Below are positions 1 to 5,230 of a stretch of DNA of 5,230 bases, in pieces. This DNA comes from an uncultured Bacteroidota bacterium (GTDB taxonomy: Bacteria; Bacteroidota; Bacteroidia; Bacteroidales; VadinHA17). Position numbers and translations under genes: made by a program. The first letter of the stretch is position 1. Each line of letters starts with the position of its first letter. A model generated the notes under the pieces. It made no database searches. It worked only from the letters and a program-made list of their open reading frames with translations, and was not told where the DNA came from. The stretch lies in the NCBI GenBank assembly GCA_903865465.1, contig CAIPJU010000036.1, positions 1 through 5,230 on the forward strand, given 5' to 3'.

Positions 1-40
1 GGTAAGCCTGTTTATAAAGCATTATATCTCCTGTTTCCAT
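1..40 (-). CDS. Possible 5' end of a leftward gene, cut by the window edge
   Basis: An ATG at 40-38 on the minus strand opens a frame (METGDIMLYKQAY) that stays open to the left edge. A stop codon lies two codons upstream of it, so the start cannot be much earlier. A second in-frame ATG at 22-20 has AGGAGA six to twelve bases ahead of it, and could be the real start. Thirteen codons are too few to identify a product. The alternative is a plus-strand gene ending here: plus frame 1 is open from base 1 to a TGA at 40-42 (GKPVYKALYLLFP). The sequence does not decide between the two. A candidate leftward promoter near 119-151 slightly favours the leftward gene. Confidence 0.22.
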   Translation of the reverse strand, partial: METGDIMLYKQAY

Positions 41-107
41 GATTATTCATAATTTTATTAAACTTCAACAGAAGAAAGCTGGAATCGTTCAGGAATTTTT
101 ACGGACT

Positions 108-146
108 TTTGATTTAATCAAATTTATCATATTCAAAGATGTTGAA
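108..146. promoter_or_regulatory. Two adjacent operator-like dyads
   Basis: The first dyad, 108-122, is TTTGATT-T-AATCAAA: perfect 7-bp arms around one central base. It contains TTGAT-N3-ATCAA, one base shorter in the middle than the classical FNR/CRP-family site TTGAT-N4-ATCAA. The second, 132-146, is TTCAA-N5-TTGAA. Their centres are 24 bp apart. A perfect 7-bp arm is unlikely by chance in a few hundred bases, though AT-richness raises the odds. I infer a binding site for a dimeric regulator; the regulator is unknown. Confidence 0.32.
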
Positions 147-151
147 ATAAA
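119..151 (-). promoter_or_regulatory. Candidate leftward Bacteroidota-type promoter
   Basis: Read on the minus strand, bases 126-119 spell TAAATTTG, an exact match to the TAnnTTTG -7 element of Bacteroidota promoters. Bases 151-148 read TTTA, a 3-of-4 match to the TTTG -33 element, with 21 bp between the two elements. It would drive the possible leftward gene starting at 40 (or 22). It overlaps the 108-122 dyad, which would then lie where a repressor could block polymerase. Such matches arise by chance in AT-rich DNA, so this is tentative. Confidence 0.22.
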
Positions 152-280
152 GCCTTTTGGTTATTTGGAAATATGAAAACTGAAAACAAACCATCCGGAA
201 GTATTTTGATCTTTTACTTTTTTTGGAAAAATTTCTCAGACGATACTTCTAAGCCAAAAGGCAGAGGCAATTAATGTTAA

Positions 281-344
281 GTCAACAGATGATTCATTAG
301 TTACTCTGCACAGAACATCATCAAAATCCTGTCAACAGATGATT
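281..344. repeat. Direct repeat of 14 bp, copies 50 bp apart, upstream of kdnA
   Basis: GTCAACAGATGATT occurs at 281-294 and again, identically, at 331-344. Similarity continues weakly for about nine more bases on the right (GTTA/TTAAG-like tails). The period between starts is 50 bp. The second copy lies just upstream of the candidate -7 element at 362-369, where a regulator could contact polymerase. Possible readings are a pair of binding sites for a tandem-binding regulator, or a small local duplication. There is no third copy in this window. Confidence 0.5.
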
Positions 345-361
345 GTTAAGGTACATTTTTG

Positions 362-369
362 TATTTTTG
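362..369 (+). promoter_or_regulatory. Candidate -7 element for kdnAB
   Basis: TATTTTTG is an exact TAnnTTTG match, the -7 consensus recognised by the Bacteroidota primary sigma factor. Transcription would begin around 375, leaving a leader of about 20 bases before the ATG at 395. No proper TTTG -33 element lies at the usual 19-21 bp distance; the nearest is ATTG at 342-345, only 16 bp away and touching the second direct-repeat copy. A weak or activator-dependent promoter would fit, but this is unproven. Confidence 0.3.
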
Positions 370-394
370 AAGAATAAACTAATATTTGTTTAAG

Positions 395-1588
395 ATGCCC
401 GGTACTGAGTTGTTTGGGGAAGAGGAAAAAAAAGAGATAATGGATGTCCTTGAATCAGGAATCCTGTTTCGCTATAATCATGACCAGCAGAGAAATGGTC
501 ATTGGAAAGCCAGATCATTTGAGAATGAACTGGCCATTTACCATGGTATCCGTTATGCTCACCTGACTTCGAGTGGCACTTCAGCCGACAACCTTGCACT
601 TGCTGGTTGTGGCATTGGATTCGGAGATGAAGTAATTTTGCCTCCTTTCACCTTCATTGCCCCTGTTGAGGCGGTATTGATGGCCGGAGCAGTTCCGGTT
701 TTTGCCGAGATCGATGAAACCTTATGTCTTAACCCGGCTGCCATCGAAAAAGTTATCACTCCTCGTACCAGGGCCGTTATGCTGGTACACATGTGCGGAT
801 CAATGGCACAGATCGATGAAATTGCTGACCTCTGTAAGAAGCATAATCTTCTTCTTATTGAAGATACTGCTCAGGCTATAGGAGCGACCTTCAGGGGCAG
901 AGCTCTTGGAACCTTTGGTAAAATTGCAGTTTTTTCATTTGATTTTTTTAAAATCATAACTGCCGGTGAGGGAGGAGCCATCCTTACTGATGATCAATCG
1001 GTTTATGAGATTGCATCCCAATTTTCCGATCACGGGCACAATCATACGGGAAACAACCGGGGAGCAGAGCCACACCCACTTCTCGGCACAAATTACAGAA
1101 TAAGTGAGCTGCATGCTGCCATTGGCCTCGCACAGTTCAGAAAACTTCCTTATATTCTTGAACGCCAGCGTGCAAATAAATCTAAACTAGTCGATGCATT
1201 TTACGGATTTCCCCAAATTAGCTTTAGAAAGGTTCCTGATGTGAATGGCGACAGTGCTACATTTCTTGATTTTTTCCTTGAAGATGAGCAATCTGCCCGT
1301 AAGGTATTGAAAACGTTCGATAAACATGGCGTTAGCTATGCCTACTGGTATGATAATAATTACCACTATTTTAAGAACTGGGACCATTTGAAAATGTTGA
1401 AAACTGCCTCACCACAAGGTATCTCAGCGTTAAAACCCCTACAAGACTATAAAACCCTTCAGCTCCCGGAATCAGATAAGATTATGTCGCGATTAATTTC
1501 AATCCAGATAAGAATTACCTGGACTGATTCAGACCTGCAGTTACTCTCGGAGAATATAAAGAAGGCATTAAGAGAAGCGCTCTTATAA
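395..1588 (+). CDS. kdnA: KdnA: 8-amino-3,8-dideoxy-Kdo transaminase (PLP, DegT/StrS family)
   Basis: Pyridoxal-phosphate aminotransferase predicted to convert the 8-aldehyde of Kdo into 8-amino-3,8-dideoxy-Kdo in the cytoplasm, with glutamate as usual amino donor in this family. Numbered from the ATG at 395 (397 aa), the fold-type I features are clear: SSGTS near 59-63 (phosphate-binding), IEDTAQ with Asp157 and Gln160 (cofactor ring contacts), and SFDFFK with Lys186 as the Schiff-base lysine, followed by AGEGGAI. The opening MPGTELFG-EEK and the FRYN block match Shewanella KdnA as I remember it, which separates it from generic sugar aminotransferases. This N-terminus is also why I prefer the ATG at 395 to the in-frame TTG at 386, which would add three residues. 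Neither start has a Shine-Dalgarno sequence. kdnB follows after 17 bp, so the two are probably co-transcribed. Length is normal and no key residue is missing. Confidence 0.93.
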   Translation: MPGTELFGEEEKKEIMDVLESGILFRYNHDQQRNGHWKARSFENELAIYHGIRYAHLTSSGTSADNLALAGCGIGFGDEVILPPFTFIAPVEAVLMAGAVPVFAEIDETLCLNPAAIEKVITPRTRAVMLVHMCGSMAQIDEIADLCKKHNLLLIEDTAQAIGATFRGRALGTFGKIAVFSFDFFKIITAGEGGAILTDDQSVYEIASQFSDHGHNHTGNNRGAEPHPLLGTNYRISELHAAIGLAQFRKLPYILERQRANKSKLVDAFYGFPQISFRKVPDVNGDSATFLDFFLEDEQSARKVLKTFDKHGVSYAYWYDNNYHYFKNWDHLKMLKTASPQGISALKPLQDYKTLQLPESDKIMSRLISIQIRITWTDSDLQLLSENIKKALREALL

Positions 1589-1605
1589 TACAATAAAACC
1601 AAACT

Positions 1606-2682
1606 ATGTACAGGATTATTAAATCAGTTCCAAAATCTCTTTTTGGCAAAGGGAGTTTTAATCAGATGGGTGATATCTTGGACGAAATGAGAAAAGATAA
1701 AGACTCTTATTTTGTATTTCTTGTAGATGATTATTTTAAGGAGAAGCCCCTCTCCGACAGAATTCCGCTAAAGGGAGGGGACTATATTATTTGGGTTAAT
1801 GTAGATGATGAACCAAAAACTTCGCTTGTTGACAAGATAAGTGATCAGATTAAAGAATCACAAAGTCATATGGCATCAGCCGTAATTGGCATTGGAGGAG
1901 GAAGTACAATGGACTATGCCAAAGCTGTTTCGGTTATGCTTACAAATGAAGGCTCTTCAACATTATATCAGGGATTGAATCTGGCTAAAGTACCTGCTGT
2001 TTATCATATAGGAGTACCGACCCTCTCCGGAACCGGAGCTGAGGTTTCAATGACTGCCGTTCTCACCGGACCTGTGAAGAAACTTGGCATTAAGGGAGAG
2101 TTTACTCCCTTTGATCTTATTATTATGGATCCAGAATTGATTAAGGATTGCCCTAAAAACCAACGATTTTTTACGGGCATGGACTCATATATACATAATG
2201 TTGAGTCAATGGATGGGATTAACAGGAACAGCATTAGTGATTCATATGCGATCCAGTCGCAGAATTTATGCAGGGAAGTTTTCCTTAATGCAAATCTTAC
2301 CCGCGAAGAGGCAGATGAAAAAATGATGGTATCTTCATATTTTGGCGGCCTTAGTATTGGTCATAGCGAAGTAGGTGTATGCCATGCATTGTCGTATGGA
2401 CTTTCATATGTACTTGGCCTCCATCATGGGATAGCTAATTGTATTGCATTCAATAATCTTGAAGATGTTTATGGCGAGCATGTCAGGGAATTTCATAAAA
2501 TGGTTGAGCTACATGAAATTGATCTTCCCATGCATATCTCAAAGGAATTTACTAAGGAACAGGTTGAAAAAATGGCTGTTACGGCTTTCGGGCTTGATCA
2601 TATGTGGCGTCATGCATTTGGACTGGAATGGCAGAAGCATGTGACCACGGAGAGGATCATCGAATGGTACAACCTTATGTAG
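1606..2682 (+). CDS. kdnB: KdnB: 3-deoxy-D-manno-octulosonate 8-oxidase (Fe-dependent alcohol dehydrogenase)
   Basis: Group III (iron-containing) alcohol dehydrogenase, 358 aa, predicted to oxidise the C8 hydroxyl of free Kdo to an aldehyde, the substrate of KdnA. The N-terminal dinucleotide-binding half has the GIGGGSTMD loop (about 95-103) and the PTLSGTGAE motif (138-146). The C-terminal half carries the four metal ligands Asp193, His197, His260 and His274, with the same spacing (4, 63, 14) as in E. coli FucO. Blocks such as FVFLVDD, IWVNVDDEPKTS, AVLTGPVKKLGI and LSYGLSYVLG-HHGI resemble Shewanella KdnB closely as I remember it, giving more specificity than the family alone. The ATG at 1606 sits 17 bp after the kdnA stop with an A-rich leader and no Shine-Dalgarno sequence. 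The gene ends 40 bp before the end of the convergent kdsC-like gene. That gap (2683-2722) has only a 4-5 bp weak pairing (TGATT/AATCA) and no T-run hairpin, so read-through antisense is possible. Confidence 0.92.
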   Translation: MYRIIKSVPKSLFGKGSFNQMGDILDEMRKDKDSYFVFLVDDYFKEKPLSDRIPLKGGDYIIWVNVDDEPKTSLVDKISDQIKESQSHMASAVIGIGGGSTMDYAKAVSVMLTNEGSSTLYQGLNLAKVPAVYHIGVPTLSGTGAEVSMTAVLTGPVKKLGIKGEFTPFDLIIMDPELIKDCPKNQRFFTGMDSYIHNVESMDGINRNSISDSYAIQSQNLCREVFLNANLTREEADEKMMVSSYFGGLSIGHSEVGVCHALSYGLSYVLGLHHGIANCIAFNNLEDVYGEHVREFHKMVELHEIDLPMHISKEFTKEQVEKMAVTAFGLDHMWRHAFGLEWQKHVTTERIIEWYNLM

Positions 2683-2722
2683 CTGATTGTTTCCTGGACT
2701 TAGAATTTTCGGAGCTTAAGAA

Positions 2723-3403
2723 TCACGATTGTGAGAGCATTTCAATATCTGTACTTATTGAACCTCTCTTCCTCAGGTATTCCTCATATTCACCTGTAAA
2801 TTGAATTCTGAGTTCCACTGTCTTTTTGTAATCTCCTGATAATCCTATTATCAACTCGCAAATTTCCCTGACAGCATTATTTTCGCCAGAAAATGCTGTA
2901 ATGTAATTGCATACATGGTTCTCTTTTATGTAATCAGTAAGCAATGGATTTGATTTCCTTCCAACAAAAAACGACACTCCACTCATTCCTGCCACTTCAA
3001 TATCCAGGACATCATCAAAAGAAAATGCAAGCTCTTTTGATGATATTTTATTATTGATGCATATACTTTCGAGCGCCTGGCGTTTATTTTTGGTGTTGAT
3101 ATAGATCCCGTTGAAGTGTTCCCTTTTCGAAAATTCAACGGCTTCGTTGTTCTTCATTCCTGTAATGATATAGATCAGCGGAATCTCTCCCTTTCGCAAC
3201 CAATAATCGAATCTCAGGAGATTGATCCCCATGGAATCAATCTCCGAGAAGGTACTGTCGATGTGGCTTGATTTTCTTCCGTCATTAAAAACTCCATCCC
3301 AATCGAAGACGAAGGCTTTAATCCCGGCCAGAGCTGAATTTATTTCCCCGGCAGGAGTGAGAAAGGCAGCTCCCAGATTGACAAATTCCTGCTCTAAAAC
3401 CAT
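2723..3403 (-). CDS. kdsC: KdsC-like Kdo-8-phosphate phosphatase (HAD superfamily, divergent)
   Basis: HAD-family phosphatase, 226 aa, predicted to release phosphate from Kdo 8-phosphate. Motif I is FVFDWDGVFNDG with nucleophile Asp34 and acid/base Asp36; motif II is IITG with Thr81; motif III is a lysine at 105 or 107; motif IV is FDDVLD with Asp130, Asp131 and Asp134. IDSMGINLL (55-63) corresponds to the KdsC DGxGIxLL segment, and NNAVREICELI (175-185) to the GAVREVCDLI segment. There is no cap insertion, as expected for KdsC. Oddities: about 27 extra N-terminal residues before the core, a charged tail of about 40 residues after it, SFDD in place of the usual IGDD, and GENNAVRE in place of GGxGAVRE. 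The start ATG lies inside the last codons of the upstream aldolase-CBS gene (10-bp overlap), implying translational coupling. As the third gene of a kdsA-led operon the KdsC role is likely, but the exact substrate is less certain. Confidence 0.8.
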   Translation of the reverse strand: MVLEQEFVNLGAAFLTPAGEINSALAGIKAFVFDWDGVFNDGRKSSHIDSTFSEIDSMGINLLRFDYWLRKGEIPLIYIITGMKNNEAVEFSKREHFNGIYINTKNKRQALESICINNKISSKELAFSFDDVLDIEVAGMSGVSFFVGRKSNPLLTDYIKENHVCNYITAFSGENNAVREICELIIGLSGDYKKTVELRIQFTGEYEEYLRKRGSISTDIEMLSQS

Positions 3404-4410
3404 TTTAATATATCCTGGATGTCAATAATTCCGACTGGGACATTATTGTCATGAACTACAATATTATCTACCTCTTTGGATTTAAAAAGGTTTATAATTT
3501 CATCAAGCGAAGCTCTGACTCCGACTGATATGGGTAAATTAGGCTCGAGATCGGTAAACTTCTTGCTGGCCAGATTATTCTGATTATTCTTGATAAGCCT
3601 TCTAAGATCTCCGTCGGTAAAGATTCTGTAGATCTCTTTATTATCATTTAGCACGATACAGGCTCCTGTTTGCGATTTCGTCATCTGAATGAGGGCATCG
3701 AGGACAGTTGAATTGATATCAAGAAAAATATTCTCCGACTTCACCAGATCGGAGGCTTTGGTATTTGACATCTCGGTGTGCTCAATAAATTGCCTTATCC
3801 CCAATTCGGTAAAATGATTCTCGCAGAGTTGTTTCAGGATATTCCATGGCATCGTGCAGGCATGAGCTCCTATATTTAATGCATTTCTGACGTGTTCAAT
3901 ACTCCTGACCGAAGAGAACATCACTTTTGTCTTATAATTGTACCTTTCAGTAGCTTTGACACATTGTTCCACGAGACTCAGGGCATCCTGTCCCTGATCC
4001 TGCAACCTGCCTACCAATGGACAGATATAGGTAGCTCCGGCACAAAATGCTATGTAGGCTTGCTGAATAGTGTAAATGAGGTGAAGATTTACTTTTAAGC
4101 CTTTGTCGGTAAGAATCTTGCAGGCCTTAGCACCTTCAAGTGTTATAGGGATTTTAAATACGGTAGTCTCCTTGTTTAAACCGAGGCTCAAAAGTCTTTC
4201 CGCCTCTTTGATAATTTCCACAGCAGAAGTGCCTAAGGATTCGACCATCAGCATATTTGTAATTTTTGACAACTGCATTATGACTGAATCTACATCCGTA
4301 ATCCCTTCTCTTTTCATGAAAGTAGGCGTAGTTGTCAAACCTGCCAGGAATCCAAGATCATTAGCTTTTTGAACTTCATCAAATTTTACTGAATCAAGAA
4401 ATAGCTCCAT
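3394..4410 (-). CDS. TalC/fructose-6-phosphate-aldolase-like domain fused to a KdsD-type CBS pair
   Basis: A 338-aa two-part cytoplasmic protein. Residues 1-213 form a small transaldolase/fructose-6-phosphate-aldolase (FSA/TalC) barrel: MELFLD with Asp6, LAGLTTTPT (22-30), Glu57, VFKIPIT with Schiff-base Lys86, CAGATYICPLVGRL (123-136), and Ser167. Residues about 218-275 and 285-338 form two CBS domains. The first contains FTDGDLRRL (264-272), a hallmark of arabinose-5-phosphate isomerase KdsD/KpsF; the second ends VGIIDIQDIL like the KdsD tail. KdsD is normally SIS plus two CBS at similar length (about 330 aa); here an aldolase replaces the SIS domain. Against FSA from memory, Asn28 is Thr28, Thr109 is His110 and Tyr131 is Leu132, so the reaction is not safely F6P cleavage. 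The gene lies between kdsA (12-bp gap) and the kdsC-like gene (10-bp overlap), the kdsD slot. I infer a role in supplying the phospho-sugar for KdsA, perhaps arabinose 5-phosphate from glycolaldehyde plus glyceraldehyde 3-phosphate. The ATG at 4410 gives the family's usual N-terminus. Domain calls are confident; the reaction is not. Confidence 0.85.
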   Translation of the reverse strand: MELFLDSVKFDEVQKANDLGFLAGLTTTPTFMKREGITDVDSVIMQLSKITNMLMVESLGTSAVEIIKEAERLLSLGLNKETTVFKIPITLEGAKACKILTDKGLKVNLHLIYTIQQAYIAFCAGATYICPLVGRLQDQGQDALSLVEQCVKATERYNYKTKVMFSSVRSIEHVRNALNIGAHACTMPWNILKQLCENHFTELGIRQFIEHTEMSNTKASDLVKSENIFLDINSTVLDALIQMTKSQTGACIVLNDNKEIYRIFTDGDLRRLIKNNQNNLASKKFTDLEPNLPISVGVRASLDEIINLFKSKEVDNIVVHDNNVPVGIIDIQDILKWF

Positions 4411-4422
4411 CGTATTATAATT

Positions 4423-5230
4423 TTAATTTAACCGGAATTTTTTTTCAACATTGTGTATTTCAATGAGAGGCGCGATGAAACTCTCAAGATCGTCAAGCCT
4501 GAGCTGGCTTGCAGCATCACATTTTGCATTTGCAGGATCGGGATGAACTTCAATAAAAATGCCATCAACACCTGCAGCCACTCCAGCTCGTGATAATACA
4601 GGCAGATACTCTCTCATTCCTCCTTTTGGGTCAGAACTTGGAATTCCATATTTCCGGATACTGTGAGTAATATCGAAAACAACCGGATAGTCAAATTTCC
4701 TCATCTCATAAAAACTTCTTGGATCTACTACCAGATCATTATATCCGAACGTATAGCCCCTTTCAGTAAGAATGATGTTGTTGTTTCCCTGGGATTCAAT
4801 TTTTTTCACGGGTTTAGCCATATTCTCGGGTGAAATAAATTGACCGTGTTTAAGATTAATTGTCTTCCCTGTCTTTGCAGCTTCAACAATCAAAATTGTC
4901 TGCATGCAAAGGTAAGCAGGAATCTGAATAATGTCAAGCACATCAGCGGCGGATTTTATCTGATCGGGATAATGAATATCGGATAAAACAGGCAAATCAA
5001 AGGTATTTCTGATCTTTTCAAGCATCCTCAAACCCACATCAAGCCCTGGTCCTGCAAAAAAATCTACAGAACTCCTGTTATCCTTCATAAAGGATGACTT
5101 ATATATGACAGGGAGATCCAGTTTCTGTGACAAGAGCTTAAGTTTCTCCGCTGTAGCCATCATTATCTTTTCTTCTTCAATTACACATGGCCCGGATATA
5201 AGAAAAAACTTCTTATCACTTAGCTCCTGA
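4423..5230 (-). CDS. kdsA: KdsA: Kdo-8-phosphate synthase, 5' end beyond the window
   Basis: Class I-fold aldolase that condenses phosphoenolpyruvate with arabinose 5-phosphate to give Kdo 8-phosphate. The frame continues upstream of the ATGs at 5163 and 5160 to the right edge, and this upstream part (KKFFLISGPCVIEEE) is the conserved first strand of KdsA, so the true start lies outside the window; probably fewer than ten residues are missing. Numbered from the first whole codon (5229-5227), 268 residues are visible. Cys15 in SGPC, His189 (ITHS), Glu227 (FIEVHPDP) and Asp238 (AKCDAAS) form the metal site of the metal-dependent KdsA class; metal-independent enzymes have Asn in place of this Cys. 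KSSF-NRSS (44-54) and LKHGQF-SP are family motifs. Several usually conserved positions differ: Met48 and Asp50 within SFDKANRSS, Ala59 for Arg in RGPG, Met109 and Ile112 in the ARQTD motif. The stop lies 12 bp before the aldolase-CBS gene, in an operon continuing leftward. Confidence 0.92.
   Translation of the reverse strand, partial: QELSDKKFFLISGPCVIEEEKIMMATAEKLKLLSQKLDLPVIYKSSFMKDNRSSVDFFAGPGLDVGLRMLEKIRNTFDLPVLSDIHYPDQIKSAADVLDIIQIPAYLCMQTILIVEAAKTGKTINLKHGQFISPENMAKPVKKIESQGNNNIILTERGYTFGYNDLVVDPRSFYEMRKFDYPVVFDITHSIRKYGIPSSDPKGGMREYLPVLSRAGVAAGVDGIFIEVHPDPANAKCDAASQLRLDDLESFIAPLIEIHNVEKKFRLN

Larger units (their letters stand above)
41..394. other. Long non-coding region upstream of kdnA
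   Basis: About 350 bases without a convincing gene. The region is AT-rich and contains stops in all frames at short intervals. It holds two adjacent 15-bp dyads (108-146), a 14-bp direct repeat at 281-294 and 331-344, and a TAnnTTTG promoter element at 362-369. A 9-bp inverted repeat (GCCTTTTGG at 152-160 and CCAAAAGGC at 254-262) is separated by 93 bp and may be chance. No tRNA, rRNA or recognisable riboswitch was seen. The density of symmetric elements suggests a regulatory region for kdnAB and perhaps for a divergent gene to the left. Confidence 0.6.

Noticed and set aside
152..262. The 9-bp inverted repeat GCCTTTTGG / CCAAAAGGC as mobile-element ends
   Set aside because: The arms are 93 bp apart, there is no transposase or target duplication, and one such 9-bp pair is not improbable in a spacer of this length.
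173..274. A 33-codon plus-strand reading frame (starts MKTENKPSGS, ends at a TAA at 272-274)
   Set aside because: It has no recognisable family, no ribosome-binding signal, and lies in an AT-rich spacer where frames of this size arise by chance. The middle has a short hydrophobic run (ILIFYFFW), but nothing else supports a real small membrane protein.
386..394. TTG at 386 as the start of kdnA
   Set aside because: It adds only MFK before MPGTELFG. KdnA homologues, as I remember them, begin at MPG, and the ATG at 395 is the better start codon.
2683..2722. A bidirectional terminator between the convergent genes
   Set aside because: Only a 5-bp TGATT/AATCA pairing with a long loop and the palindrome CTTAAG are present. 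There is no GC-rich stem followed by a T-run on either strand.
3394..4410. The fusion gene as an artefact of two genes read as one (missed stop or assembly join)
   Set aside because: The frame is continuous through the linker near 213-225, with no start, stop or change in codon use there. The gene is tightly packed between kdsA and the kdsC-like gene, and its total length fits KdsD, so a true fusion is the simpler reading.
5158..5163. The ATG pair at 5163/5160 as the kdsA start
   Set aside because: The frame is open further upstream and encodes the conserved KFFLISGPCVIE strand with the metal-binding Cys, so these methionines are internal.
1..5230. CRISPR array, tRNA, rRNA or insertion sequence
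   Set aside because: There is no periodic repeat-spacer pattern, cloverleaf, rRNA-like stretch or transposase frame on either strand.

Overview
This AT-rich window carries five clear genes that together look like a lipopolysaccharide inner-core sugar locus: making Kdo (3-deoxy-D-manno-octulosonate) and converting it to 8-amino-3,8-dideoxy-Kdo (Kdo8N). The organism is probably a Gram-negative member of the Bacteroidota. Gene starts are preceded by A/T-rich leaders without a Shine-Dalgarno stretch, the spacers are AT-rich, and an exact TAnnTTTG element, the -7 consensus of that phylum, lies ahead of the first gene. This placement is an inference from style, not from a marker gene.

Layout. Positions 1-394 are mostly non-coding. 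They hold at most the first codons of a leftward gene at the left edge, two operator-like dyads (108-146), a 14-bp direct repeat whose copies start exactly 50 bp apart (281-344), and a candidate promoter element. Positions 395-2682, plus strand, hold kdnA (PLP aminotransferase) and kdnB (Fe-dependent alcohol dehydrogenase), 17 bp apart. A 40-bp gap without a convincing terminator separates them from a convergent minus-strand operon (right to left): kdsA (4423 to beyond the right edge), an aldolase-CBS fusion gene (3394-4410), and a kdsC-like phosphatase (2723-3403). The last two overlap by 10 bp.

How they work together. The minus-strand operon would supply arabinose 5-phosphate, condense it with phosphoenolpyruvate to Kdo 8-phosphate, and dephosphorylate it to Kdo. 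KdnB would then oxidise the C8 hydroxyl and KdnA would transaminate the C8 aldehyde to give Kdo8N. No CMP-Kdo synthetase (kdsB) or Kdo transferase (waaA) is visible.

The most unusual element is the middle gene of the minus operon. It sits where kdsD (arabinose-5-phosphate isomerase, SIS domain plus two CBS domains) is expected and keeps a KdsD-type CBS pair with the FTDGDLRR signature. Its catalytic half, however, is a TalC/fructose-6-phosphate-aldolase-like Schiff-base aldolase, not a SIS isomerase. Its active site departs from the family at several positions, and the neighbouring KdsA departs at several aldose-binding positions. This suggests either an alternative aldol route to arabinose 5-phosphate or a pathway using a related phospho-sugar.
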